NCBI RefSeq assembly: GCF_040545475.1
Contig: NZ_JBEPMA010000011.1
Location: 1-48,726, forward strand
Source: Peptoniphilus_A olsenii
GTDB taxonomy: Bacteria; Bacillota; Clostridia; Tissierellales; Peptoniphilaceae
DNA length: 48,726 nucleotides
Reading direction: 5' to 3'
Shown: piece by piece, positions 8,882 to 17,099 of the stretch
Layout of the letters: each line of letters begins with the position of its first letter
How positions within the stretch are numbered: the first letter of the stretch is position 1
Notes under the pieces: model-generated
Databases searched by the model: none
What the model saw: the letters and a program-made list of their open reading frames with translations, nothing else
What the model was told of the DNA's origin: nothing
Made by a program: the position numbers and the translations under genes

Positions 8882-8930
8882 ATAAAAAATAGTGCTTGGT
8901 ATAAATGAATTTTTATACCACAACACTATT
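8882..8930 (-). promoter_or_regulatory. Terminator-like hairpin in the pxpA leader
   Basis: AATAGTG..GGTATAAA (8888-8905) pairs with TTTATACC..CACTATT (8912-8930) with small mismatches. On the minus strand it is followed by TTTTTTATT and then, within about 15 nt, by the pxpA ribosome-binding site. The position suggests an attenuator or a protein-binding palindrome between promoter and first gene; which one cannot be decided by eye. Confidence 0.5.
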
Positions 8931-8942
8931 ATAATAAAAATC

Positions 8943-8963
8943 TAATCGAAATTCAATCGATTA
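8943..8963 (-). promoter_or_regulatory. Palindrome TAATCGA-7-TCGATTA, candidate operator
   Basis: The perfect inverted repeat TAATCGA...TCGATTA (8943-8963) lies about 25-45 bases downstream of the predicted -10 and upstream of the leader hairpin. It is a plausible regulator site for the 5-oxoproline operon. No regulator gene is adjacent. Confidence 0.4.
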
Positions 8964-8987
8964 AAGCACTATCAGAAAATAAATTTT

Positions 8988-9016
8988 ATAATACAATTTT
9001 ACGTTTTCCTAAACAA
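8988..9016 (-). promoter_or_regulatory. Predicted promoter of the 5-oxoproline operon
   Basis: On the minus strand TTGTTT (9011-9016) and TATTAT (8988-8993) are 17 bases apart. The start of transcription would be near 8981, giving a leader of about 120 nt before pxpA. Confidence 0.5.
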
Positions 9017-9210
9017 ATTCGTTAAACAAGCGTAATAAAGAGAATAAAATTATTTATATTATACTTTAAATTTTTAATTTTTTATATTGTTTTCATGTTC
9101 AATACTTAAATTAATTCAAAATCAACTTAATATTTGAATGAAATATAATTGTCCATAAACAATCTAATTATAAATAAGTTTCAACATCAATTATATAATC
9201 TTTTTTAAAT
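9017..9210. other. AT-rich gap after the nitroreductase gene
   Basis: Together with the pxpA leader this makes a 349-base gene-free stretch. I see no convincing terminator for the nitroreductase gene and no open frame with a ribosome-binding site. Confidence 0.5.
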
Positions 9211-9786
9211 TTATTCAAACACTTTCATGATACTTTCGATAGGCGCTTTTTCTTTTTCTTCAGGCTCTTGTTCAATCTTACCAAAAGGCATTTGAGCAAC
9301 TAATCTCCAAGTTTTTGGCACATGATATAAATCTCTACACCAATTGTCAATGTGTGGATTATAATGTTGCAAACTCGCTCCTATTCCTTCATCTCTCAAA
9401 CCTTGCCAAGCATTCAATTGTATCATGGCACAACCATGCTCTGCCCACTGATCCATTCTTTCTGCGTAGCTTGGGATTTCTTTTTTTAGTCCTTCTACTA
9501 CTTCTTCTTCAATGAAAAATAATGCTGTACCTTTAGCATGATAAAACCCTTTAAATTTTTCTTTGTCGATACTATTGTCGTAAGTTTCGTTAACTTTATT
9601 CCAGAATTCTTTAGATTTATCATCAAATAACAATACAACACGTGTTGGTTGTGAATTCATCGCAGATGGAGTAGTATTTAAGACATCTTCAAAAATATAT
9701 TTAACTTCTTCATTTGAATGATGAATATCCTCTGACAAATTATAATAAGATCTTCTTTTTTTTATTGTTTCTAAATATTCTTGCAT
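9211..9786 (-). CDS. Nitroreductase-family flavoprotein (Frm2/Hbn1-like)
   Basis: The product is 191 aa. The N-terminal KRRSYYNLS, the TPSAMNSQPTRVVLLF segment and the C-terminal YNPHIDNW and AQMPFGK are typical of the fungal-Frm2/bacterial YfhC-like branch of FMN nitroreductases (COG3560). Members reduce nitro compounds or quinones with NAD(P)H; the physiological substrate is unknown. AGAGGTGA precedes the ATG at 9786. It lies 66 nt downstream of the ABC exporter gene on the same strand and may be co-transcribed with it. Confidence 0.88.
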   Translation of the reverse strand: MQEYLETIKKRRSYYNLSEDIHHSNEEVKYIFEDVLNTTPSAMNSQPTRVVLLFDDKSKEFWNKVNETYDNSIDKEKFKGFYHAKGTALFFIEEEVVEGLKKEIPSYAERMDQWAEHGCAMIQLNAWQGLRDEGIGASLQHYNPHIDNWCRDLYHVPKTWRLVAQMPFGKIEQEPEEKEKAPIESIMKVFE

Positions 9787-9852
9787 AATTCACCTCTTAA
9801 AATTAGATTTCTACTTACCTGCTTTTAAGAATATACCCTTTATTTAAAAACT

Positions 9853-11598
9853 CTATTCAAGACGACCGCCTTTAGTATATAGATTATAGTAGTAGTCTTT
9901 TTTGTCCATCAGCTGTTCATGAGTTCCTCTTTCAATAATTCCATCTTTTGTCATCACTAAAATTAAATCTGCGTTTTGGACTGTAGTTAGTCTATGAGCT
10001 ATTGTAATTGTCGTTCTGCCTTTTGATAGCTTTTCTATAGAATCTTGGACAATCATTTCACTTTTGTTATCAAGAGCAGATGTAGCTTCATCAAGTATTA
10101 GAATTGGTGGATTTTTTAAAAATACTCTAGCTATAGATATTCTTTGTTTTTGTCCGCCTGACAATTTGACACCACGTTCCCCAACATAAGTATCAAAACC
10201 CATTGGCAAATGCATTATAAAATCATAAGCTCCAGCAAGTTTGGCCGCTTTATATACTTCTTCATCTGTTGCACCTGGTTTTCCATAGGCAATATTATCT
10301 TTTACAGTTCCAGAAAATAAATATACATCTTGTTGTACTATGCCAATATTTTCTCTCAATGATTTTAATTTTATATCTCGTACATCATGTCCATCTACTA
10401 ATATACTTCCTTCATTTACATCATAAAAACGAGGTATTAGATTGCAGATGGTCGTTTTACCAGCACCACTTGGTCCAACAATTGCAAGCTTTTGTCCAGC
10501 TTTAATAGTACAATTAAAATTTTCTAATACATTTCTGTCACCACGTTCATAAGCAAATGTAACATTTTTAAACTCAATATTTCCTTTAGCATCCTCATAT
10601 GATATAGCATATACTTTATCAACTATATCTGATTTTATCCCCATAATTTCAGTAAATCTTTCTATACCAGTCATTCCTTTTTGGAACTGCTCTGTAAATT
10701 CTACAATTCTTTTTACTGTTACAAGAAGAGACTGCACATACATTACATATACTATTAAATCCTGTGGTTTAATTTCTTTATTCATCATGAAATATCCGCC
10801 TGTTATTATGAGAATTAAATACATTAATCCGTCAAATATTCTAGTAACTGTATTAAAACCTGCCATAGATTTGTAGAAAGATTTCTTAATTCCCAAAAAT
10901 TTGTTGTTTTCATACATGAATTTTTCATTTTCAATATCTTCATTAGCAAAAGATTTAACTACACGAATTCCCAAAAGTGAATCTTCTATTGCTGAGTTTA
11001 AATTTCCAACGTGAACTTTTTGTGCTTTTTGTGCCTCTCTCATTTTTTCTCTAAAGTGACCTGCAAAATAAATCATAAGGGGTATCATTAGATAGATAAA
11101 AATTGTCATCTTTACATTAATAGATAAGAGTATAAACATTGAGACTAAAATTTTTATTGCACCGATAAAATATTCCTCTGGACAGTGATGAGCAAATTCT
11201 GTTATGTCAAAAAGGTCGTTGGTTATTCTCGACATAATAACTCCAACTTTTGTTTCGTTGTAGAAAGAATAAGATAGAGATTGAAGATGTGAGTACAAAT
11301 CACGTCTCATATCAGTTTCAATTTTTGCACCCATAATATGACCAATATTTGTCATAAAATATTGAGCAATAACTTCAATAATTTTTATAGCTAAATAAAT
11401 TAATGCAAGTTTTGATACAAATTCAATTGTAATCTCAGTTATATCCTCCATTCCAACGCTTGTCAATTTACGAAGTATTAACGGAAGTATCATTTCACTT
11501 GCAGTTGTTAGTGCTGCACATAGTAAATCTAAAAATAAAGTAAACCTATATTTATGAAAATATGGTATTATCTTTTTTATTAATTTTATATTGTTCAT
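9853..11598 (-). CDS. ABC exporter, fused permease and ATPase
   Basis: The product is 581 aa. An N-terminal ABC type-1 membrane domain with six predicted helices (about residues 15-310) is followed by a nucleotide-binding domain with Walker A GPSGAGKTT (about residue 380), the LSGGQKQR signature, Walker B ILILDEA (about 500) and the IAHRLTT switch histidine. It should work as a homo- or heterodimeric exporter of a lipid, peptide or drug; the substrate is unknown. The frame stays open up to 11694, but AAGGAGG stands properly before the ATG at 11598 and the upstream stretch overlaps the divergent murJ promoter, so 11598 was chosen. It is divergent from murJ. Confidence 0.92.
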   Translation of the reverse strand: MNNIKLIKKIIPYFHKYRFTLFLDLLCAALTTASEMILPLILRKLTSVGMEDITEITIEFVSKLALIYLAIKIIEVIAQYFMTNIGHIMGAKIETDMRRDLYSHLQSLSYSFYNETKVGVIMSRITNDLFDITEFAHHCPEEYFIGAIKILVSMFILLSINVKMTIFIYLMIPLMIYFAGHFREKMREAQKAQKVHVGNLNSAIEDSLLGIRVVKSFANEDIENEKFMYENNKFLGIKKSFYKSMAGFNTVTRIFDGLMYLILIITGGYFMMNKEIKPQDLIVYVMYVQSLLVTVKRIVEFTEQFQKGMTGIERFTEIMGIKSDIVDKVYAISYEDAKGNIEFKNVTFAYERGDRNVLENFNCTIKAGQKLAIVGPSGAGKTTICNLIPRFYDVNEGSILVDGHDVRDIKLKSLRENIGIVQQDVYLFSGTVKDNIAYGKPGATDEEVYKAAKLAGAYDFIMHLPMGFDTYVGERGVKLSGGQKQRISIARVFLKNPPILILDEATSALDNKSEMIVQDSIEKLSKGRTTITIAHRLTTVQNADLILVMTKDGIIERGTHEQLMDKKDYYYNLYTKGGRLE

Positions 11599-11687
11599 TT
11601 TTCCTCCTTGTATATGATATAGTCTATCAATAATAACATAAACTCCAAATAAATTACAGTCAGTTGGTATACTCTTGTCGCTAATTC

Positions 11688-11716
11688 TTGACATAAATTT
11701 TTATACAATTTATAAT
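11688..11716 (+). promoter_or_regulatory. Consensus promoter of murJ
   Basis: TTGACA at 11688-11693 and TATAAT at 11711-11716 are separated by 17 bases, a perfect sigma-A consensus. It lies 30 bases upstream of the murJ start. Confidence 0.88.
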
Positions 11717-11745
11717 CTATTAAGAAATAAAAGGAGATTTAAACA

Positions 11746-13341
11746 TTGGAAAATAAAAGTACAACCGGTAGTAAAATTGCAAAATCTACACTGGCAATAG
11801 TAGTATTTTCTCTTATAGGAAAAATATTTGGTTTTGCCAGAGAATCCTTGACTGCATATGTTTTTGGTACATCTATAGAAATGGATGCTTTTTCGCTTGC
11901 ACAAGCTGCAACTGCAATGATTGCAGGCTTTGTAACTCAAGCAATAGCAACGACATATATCCCATCAGTGCAAAAAGCAGAAACTGAACTTGGTCATGAG
12001 CGAAAAAATTATTTCACTAATAATTTGCTTATGATTTCATCTTTAGTTTCCTTTATAATTATTGGCTTAGGGATACTTTTTCCAGAGCAAATAGCACTTT
12101 TATCCGCATCACAAGCTGATCCCAAAACTTATGCAATTGTTGCAAAACTTATTCAAGTTGGAATGCCTGTCGTGTTATTCTCATCTTGGGTGGGAGTGCT
12201 TACAGGATATTTGCAGCATGGTGGAAAATTTGCAGCAGCAGGGGCAATTGCTATACCATTAAACCTAACATATATAGTATATCTAGCCTTATTCTCGCAT
12301 CATATTGGAATAATAGGACTTACAATAGCATCGGTACTAGGTATTTTAGTTCAATTTATATTCTTACTTCCTAGTGCTTTTAAAATAGGTTATAGGCCAC
12401 AATTTATTTTGGATTTTCATGATAAATATGTAAGAGATGCGATTGTACTGGCCCTTCCAGTATTTATATCAGTCTCAGTAAATGACGTAAACACAATTGT
12501 AAATAGAAACTTAGCATCAGGAATGGGACAAGGTGCTGCCTCAATTTTATACTTTGCCAATAAAATGAATACCATGATTATTGGCGTGTTTATCACTGCA
12601 ATAACAGCTATAGTATTTCCAATACTTACAAGGACACTTGGAAGCGGTGACATGGATAGAGGTAAAAAAGTTATGAATGCCTCTATAAAATCTGTATTAT
12701 TTTTGACAGTTCCAGCCACTATAGGAATGATTATTTTAGCAAGACCTATAATTGAAATTGCATTTGTGCGTGGTTCATTTACACAGGCAGATGGAATAGC
12801 AGCGACATCAACACTTAGATTTTATTCGTTGTCGCTTATATCTATATCTCTTTCAAATGTGCTAAACCGTATATTTTATTCAATTGAAGACACCAAAACA
12901 CCTTTTTATATAGGTGTTGTAAATGTACTTTTAAATGTTGGGCTAAATCTCGCCGTAGCTAAACATTATGGCACAAATGGACTTGCAGCCTCTGTTTCAA
13001 TCGCAACTACTGTTGCAGTCATAATATCTTTTATATTATTGAGAAAGAAAATAGGAAATCTGGGTACAAAATCTTTCGTGAAAGCTCTAATTAAAACAGC
13101 AATGGCCTCAATTGCCATGGGTATTGTAGCACTTTCCTACTTCCCATACGAAAAGCTTATACTCACATTTGCAAGTGGTGGATTGGCTACATTGTTAAAA
13201 TTAATAGCACTTATGATAGTTGTAGCAATAGCAGCTGTCATTTATGTAATTTGTCTATACTACTTAGGTGTTCGAGAAATAAGAGATGTTGTTGGAATTA
13301 TGAAAAGAAAAATAGAACTTAAAAAAGCATCAAAAGCATAG
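11746..13341 (+). CDS. murJ: Lipid II flippase MurJ (MviN family)
   Basis: The product is 531 aa with about 14 predicted membrane helices. The N-terminal SLIGKIFGFARESLTAYVFG and the later RIFYSIEDTKTPFYIG segment are MurJ/MviN hallmarks of the MOP exporter superfamily. MurJ flips lipid-linked peptidoglycan precursor across the membrane. The start codon is TTG at 11746, supported by AAAAGGAG 7 nt upstream. A consensus promoter precedes it and an intrinsic terminator follows at once, so it is probably monocistronic. Confidence 0.92.
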   Translation: MENKSTTGSKIAKSTLAIVVFSLIGKIFGFARESLTAYVFGTSIEMDAFSLAQAATAMIAGFVTQAIATTYIPSVQKAETELGHERKNYFTNNLLMISSLVSFIIIGLGILFPEQIALLSASQADPKTYAIVAKLIQVGMPVVLFSSWVGVLTGYLQHGGKFAAAGAIAIPLNLTYIVYLALFSHHIGIIGLTIASVLGILVQFIFLLPSAFKIGYRPQFILDFHDKYVRDAIVLALPVFISVSVNDVNTIVNRNLASGMGQGAASILYFANKMNTMIIGVFITAITAIVFPILTRTLGSGDMDRGKKVMNASIKSVLFLTVPATIGMIILARPIIEIAFVRGSFTQADGIAATSTLRFYSLSLISISLSNVLNRIFYSIEDTKTPFYIGVVNVLLNVGLNLAVAKHYGTNGLAASVSIATTVAVIISFILLRKKIGNLGTKSFVKALIKTAMASIAMGIVALSYFPYEKLILTFASGGLATLLKLIALMIVVAIAAVIYVICLYYLGVREIRDVVGIMKRKIELKKASKA

Positions 13342-13368
13342 ATTCTGTAATAGAATTTATGCTTTTTT
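13332..13368 (+). terminator. Intrinsic terminator of murJ
   Basis: A 15-bp stem formed by AAAAGCATAGATTCT (13332-13346) and AGAATTTATGCTTTT, ending in a T run. The left arm overlaps the last murJ codons. Confidence 0.85.
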
Positions 13369-13600
13369 GTATATATTATATACTACTAAAACTATAATAA
13401 ATTAAACCCAAGGTGACATATTATCAATAAAAGATGATAAATTTGAATGTATATTTACATAATTTGATTATATTTAAACCAATAAAATTCGAAAATATAA
13501 AATATGTATATAATAACTTATCTTTTTAAACAATTATTAAATTAAAGTATTTTAAAATATATTTTTTTGGTATAAGATATATATACTTAGGAGGTGCGTA

Positions 13601-14518
13601 ATGCAATATATTTTAATTTTGTTGATTATAATCCTTCTTATTATGACAAAAAATAAACATAATGAGAAGAACAGTCGCCATTCGAAAAAGAAATTCAAAA
13701 AAACAGAGGATGATAAGAAGACCAATAAAGAAAGTGATATTTCTTATATTAATAGCGACGAAAGGGATGCAAAAGAAATAGCTAAAAGCGAAGCCAGACA
13801 AAATTCTGTAGAAAGAATAATAAAAAACAAAAATAAGCCTAAAAATACATCTACAAAAAGTCCAGCAGAAGAGCGTTTGAAAGCCGAGAAAAACAAGGCC
13901 GAAAGAATAAAAAATGAACAAGAATTAGAAAACCAAAAAATTACAGAAGCTGAAATAAAAACTTTGGATACCGAAAAACAAAAAAATTTAGAAGCTGATA
14001 AAAAAGCAAAACAAGATGCTCTTAAAAACGCTCAAGAAAAAGGTGAACCTGCATCTATTGCACTAGATGATTTACAAAAAATTATAAATTCAGATTATGA
14101 TTTTCTAATAAAACCACTGAAAAATGGAGTATACGACTTTTCTCAAATTAATAGTATTGTAAAATATGAAGATGTAAAAAATCACAAAGTTTACAAAGTA
14201 TTTCCAGAAAAAGAAATACAAGATTTACCCGTGCAATTGGATAAAATTGAACTTTCATCAGAAAATATAATACAATTTTTCAAAAATACTAGCTCAATAC
14301 CAACAGTATTAAATAAAAAATATAAAAAAGTATACCAATTCTTCTCAGAAGAAGAACATGATATTCATGCTATTCTAGAAAGATATAATTTAGCAAATCA
14401 AAATTTTGATAAAATAAATTCACTTTTTGAAATCGATAAAGAAAATGGAAAAATCTTGTCATTTACAGATAAAATTTCCAATGATGATATTGCTTTTCAC
14501 TTTATAAATAAATTTTAA
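13601..14518 (+). CDS. Hypothetical membrane-anchored, highly charged protein
   Basis: I do not recognise this 305-aa product. Residues 1-16 form one hydrophobic helix (MQYILILLIIILLIM), then comes a long region very rich in Lys, Glu, Asp, Asn and Gln (about 17-160), including coiled-coil-like stretches such as EELRLKAEKNKAERIKNEQE-type repeats near 90-150. The C-terminal half (about 165-305) looks folded, with alternating hydrophobic positions. GGAGGTG precedes the ATG at 13601 and a terminator follows the stop. One pass in the membrane with a cytoplasmic charged tail is the simplest topology. No function is proposed. Confidence 0.75.
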   Translation: MQYILILLIIILLIMTKNKHNEKNSRHSKKKFKKTEDDKKTNKESDISYINSDERDAKEIAKSEARQNSVERIIKNKNKPKNTSTKSPAEERLKAEKNKAERIKNEQELENQKITEAEIKTLDTEKQKNLEADKKAKQDALKNAQEKGEPASIALDDLQKIINSDYDFLIKPLKNGVYDFSQINSIVKYEDVKNHKVYKVFPEKEIQDLPVQLDKIELSSENIIQFFKNTSSIPTVLNKKYKKVYQFFSEEEHDIHAILERYNLANQNFDKINSLFEIDKENGKILSFTDKISNDDIAFHFINKF

Positions 14519-14526
14519 ACGACATT

Positions 14527-14561
14527 AAAGTCACAGATAATACCAATCTGTGGCTTTTTTT
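14527..14561 (+). terminator. Intrinsic terminator after the charged membrane protein
   Basis: AAGTCACAGAT pairs with ATCTGTGGCTT around a short loop and is followed by a T run. Confidence 0.85.
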
Positions 14562-14658
14562 ATACATAAAATTTAATGAAAAATTTAATAAATTTTAATT
14601 ATTTCTTAACACTTTTTTTACTCAATTGATGTAAAATATCAATAGAAAGTGGTGAGTT

Positions 14659-15147
14659 ATGAATAATAGAAATAATGTTTTAGAAAAATTAGAATTTATC
14701 ATCAATGACTTAAATACAAACACAAGATTTCTTGAGAACAAAAACTTTATACAGCATGGTCAAACTTCCATTTATGAACATGTAATTGGAGTCTGTTTAA
14801 AGTCTATTGAAATCGCACAAATACTAAAACTCGATGTCGATTATGACTCTTTAATCAGAGGTGCACTCCTACACGATTATTTTTTATACGATTGGCATAA
14901 TCATGATGCTAGACATTATTTACATGGGTTTTTTCATCCCAGAATTGCTTTAGAAAATGCAAAGAAAGAACTCAAACTGACTAAAATTGAAGAAGATATT
15001 ATTCTAAAGCATATGTTCCCTCTAACTGTTTTTCCTCCAAGATATAAAGAAGCTTGGGTGGTAACTCTGGCAGATAAAATTGTGGCAGTAACTGAAACTT
15101 TTAGTCGAAATTCAAAAAAACAATTAAGGGTAGGTGTTGATCTATGA
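14659..15147 (+). CDS. HD-domain protein, putative phosphohydrolase
   Basis: The product is 162 aa. An HD metal-site pattern is visible: His in TSIYEHVIGV (about residue 39), the HD pair in ALLHDYFLYDW (about 71-72), further histidines in HNHDARHYLHGFFHP, and the closing aspartate in TLADKIVAV. HD proteins of this size usually hydrolyse phosphate esters of nucleotides or related compounds; the substrate is unknown. GTGGTGAG precedes the ATG. It overlaps the next gene by 4 nt (ATGA), so the two are likely co-translated. Confidence 0.83.
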   Translation: MNNRNNVLEKLEFIINDLNTNTRFLENKNFIQHGQTSIYEHVIGVCLKSIEIAQILKLDVDYDSLIRGALLHDYFLYDWHNHDARHYLHGFFHPRIALENAKKELKLTKIEEDIILKHMFPLTVFPPRYKEAWVVTLADKIVAVTETFSRNSKKQLRVGVDL

Positions 15148-15881
15148 AAGGTATAGAACTTATTTTGGTGTTTTTTATTTATTCGTTTATAGGTTGGTTA
15201 TGGGAAAGCTTCTTATGTTCTTCTGTAGAACTTAACAAAATTTTTAATAGAGGTTTTCTTCTTGGTCCTTATTGTCCTATATATGGCATTGGAGCCAGTG
15301 TATCATATCTAATGCTAGGCAATATGAACTCTCTTTTTCATATCTTTTTAATATCAGCTATTACTTCTTGTACAATAGAATATATTATTGGTTTTGGTTT
15401 AGAAAAGTTCTTCAATCAAAAATGGTGGAATTATGAAAACTATCCATTCCACATAAATGGCAGAGTGTGTTTATATGGACTTATAATTTTTGGAAGTGCT
15501 AATATAGCAATTGTAAAATATTTAACTCCAGCTTTCTTGATATTTTTATCTCTAGCAACAGAAACAGTATTAAGAAGCATAGCATCAGTATTTACATTTA
15601 TTCTTTTATTTGATTTATTGCTTACAATTAATCATCTTAAAGGTTCTTCAGATATGCTAGAAGAAATTTATACATTTTTAGTAGAGAGAAATGATGACTA
15701 TTTTATTTCACTTAATAAATCTGATAAACTTGCTAAATTAGAATATTTAAAAGAATCAGGAATCGTAAAAGAAAAACTAGAAGAATTAAATGATAATTTG
15801 AAATATAAAGAGAAAAAAATTAAAAAATATAAAAATAAAAAAATTTTGAAAATAAAAAATCTCTTCGACAATTATATATAA
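15144..15881 (+). CDS. Putative membrane protein of the CmpB-like 'ABC transporter permease' family (PF06541)
   Basis: The product is 245 aa. The N-terminus FFIYSFIGWLWESF, the NRGFLLGPYCPIYGIGA segment and the NYENYPFHINGRVCLYG segment are typical of the PF06541 family, often called putative ABC transporter permease although no ATPase partner is known. About five membrane helices lie in residues 1-170; the last 70 residues are Lys-rich and coiled-coil-like. It is coupled to the HD gene by a 4-nt overlap. A link between the two products is suggested only by this context. Confidence 0.8.
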   Translation: MKGIELILVFFIYSFIGWLWESFLCSSVELNKIFNRGFLLGPYCPIYGIGASVSYLMLGNMNSLFHIFLISAITSCTIEYIIGFGLEKFFNQKWWNYENYPFHINGRVCLYGLIIFGSANIAIVKYLTPAFLIFLSLATETVLRSIASVFTFILLFDLLLTINHLKGSSDMLEEIYTFLVERNDDYFISLNKSDKLAKLEYLKESGIVKEKLEELNDNLKYKEKKIKKYKNKKILKIKNLFDNYI

Positions 15882-15900
15882 ATGTTGAAGAGATTCTTTA
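15858..15900 (+). terminator. Intrinsic terminator after the CmpB-like gene
   Basis: AATCTCTTCGACA (15858-15870) pairs with TGTTGAAGAGATT (15883-15895) with one G-T pair, followed by a T-rich run. The left arm overlaps the end of the gene. Confidence 0.8.
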
Positions 15901-16350
15901 TTTTGTAAAATAGAGCGGCTCCTATACAGGTAGATTCCTCACTCTTCGAGTACACGGCGACTCCAAACCCTTTGGATTTTCCGCTCGGAATGACAGTTGT
16001 AGAGGTTGTTGTCCTTTCCAATGTCATCTCGACTAAAAAGCGTCCGCGAACGCATAAAGAGTCTTGCATGTAGTGGAGAGAATATTTCCCCTCCCATGTC
16101 ATCCTGAGCGAAAGAAATCTGTCAAGATTTCTGTAGTCGAAGGATCTGCATGCGGCGGAGAGAATCTGTAGAGTTTTAAATAAAAAAGTATTCAAGCACC
16201 TAAACCACGAAAAATTATAGCAAAAGTCGAAAATGATTTTTAACTGTTTGAGCGTAAGCGAGTTTTAAAAATCCGACTTTTTGCGAGTAAAAATAAAAAC
16301 TAGAGTGGTTAAAACTTTGTCTAAAAAAGGCGTGGGGGTTTGGTTGGTTG

Positions 16351-16413
16351 CTCGAGGGAAAGGAAAGGGGGCCTCGCAGCGAAAGCGGAATGCCCCCCTT
16401 TCCTTCCTTCGAA
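16351..16413. repeat. GC-rich long hairpin inside module C
   Basis: The strand segment around GGAAAGGAAAGGGGGC (16357-16372) can pair with GCCCCCCTTTCCTTCC (16392-16407); the loop holds a second small hairpin (CGC...GCG). The same hairpin is present, inverted, at 26557-26622. It could form a cruciform or a stable RNA stem. Confidence 0.7.
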
Positions 16414-16454
16414 AGAAGACTAGAAGATGTTAGTATAGAAAGTATTTTAAAAAA

Positions 16455-17005
16455 GACTTATATTTATTCATACAGAACTACCCCCGTACAGGCAGATTCC
16501 TCGACTCCAAACCCTTTGGGTTTTCCGCTCGGAATGACAGTTGTAGGAGTTGTCGTTGCCCTTTCCAATGTCATCTCGACCAAGTGAGCGTCAGCGAACG
16601 CGTGGAGAGATCTGTCTGTAATGAGGAGAATTTGTAGATTAAATAGAAAATGTAGTCGAATAATAAGAAAAAGACTTATATTTATTTCTACAGAGCGACC
16701 CCTATACAGGCAGATTCCTCGACTTCAAACCCTTTGGGTTTTCCGCTCGGAATGACAGTTGTAGGAGTTGTCGTTGCCCTTTCCAATGTCATCTCGACTA
16801 AGTAAGCGACAGCAAACGCATGGAGAGATCTGTCTGTAATGAGGAGAATTTGTAGATTAAATAGAAAATGTAGTCGAATAATAAGAAAAAGACTTATATT
16901 TATTTCTACAGAGCGACCCCTATACAGGCAGATTCCTCACTCTTCGAGTACACGGCGACTTCAAACCCTTCGGGTTTTTCACTCCGCATGACAGAGTGTA
17001 GAATT
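16455..17005. repeat. Tandem 218-bp repeat units (two full, one partial)
   Basis: Units start at the sequence GACTTATATTTATT at 16455, 16673 and 16891, exactly 218 bases apart. Units one and two run to AATAATAAGAAAAA and differ at only a few positions; the third matches for its first part and then diverges after GATTCCTC, where it instead resembles the unit near 15940 (CACTCTTCGAGTACACGGCGACT). Confidence 0.9.
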
Positions 17006-17099
17006 TTTTCTGTTCCTCCATTACTAACTATATAAAAGTTTTCTTTCGACATTTTCTAATTAAAACCAAAACTTACCAATTATATATTTAATTATACTC

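Larger units (their letters stand above)
15911..17005. repeat. Intergenic mosaic repeat array 1
   Basis: About 1.1 kb without a credible gene, built from repeated modules. Module A contains CCGCTCGGAATGACAG next to the palindrome AAACCC-TT-GGGTTT and GATTCCTC; module B contains ATGTCATCTCGAC and GCGAACGCAT; a variant has ATGTCATCCTGAGCGAAAG and GAAGGATCTGCATG (16096-16154). Module C (16187-16490) holds an imperfect palindrome around AAAGTCG...CGACTTT and a large GC-rich hairpin. The GC content is visibly higher than in neighbouring sequence. Open frames here (15872-16195 minus, 16348-16587 plus) simply read through repeats and are not called genes. Confidence 0.85.

Noticed and set aside
11599..11694. 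N-terminal extension of the ABC exporter
   Set aside because: The extension overlaps the consensus murJ promoter and lacks a ribosome-binding site, whereas AAGGAGG supports the start at 11598.
15872..16587. Open frames at 15872-16195 (minus) and 16348-16587 (plus)
   Set aside because: They read through repeat modules and their translations repeat between modules; no ribosome-binding site and no family match.
15911..17005. CRISPR array
   Set aside because: Repeat units are 218 bases with long internal similarity and no short repeat-spacer alternation; no cas genes are present.
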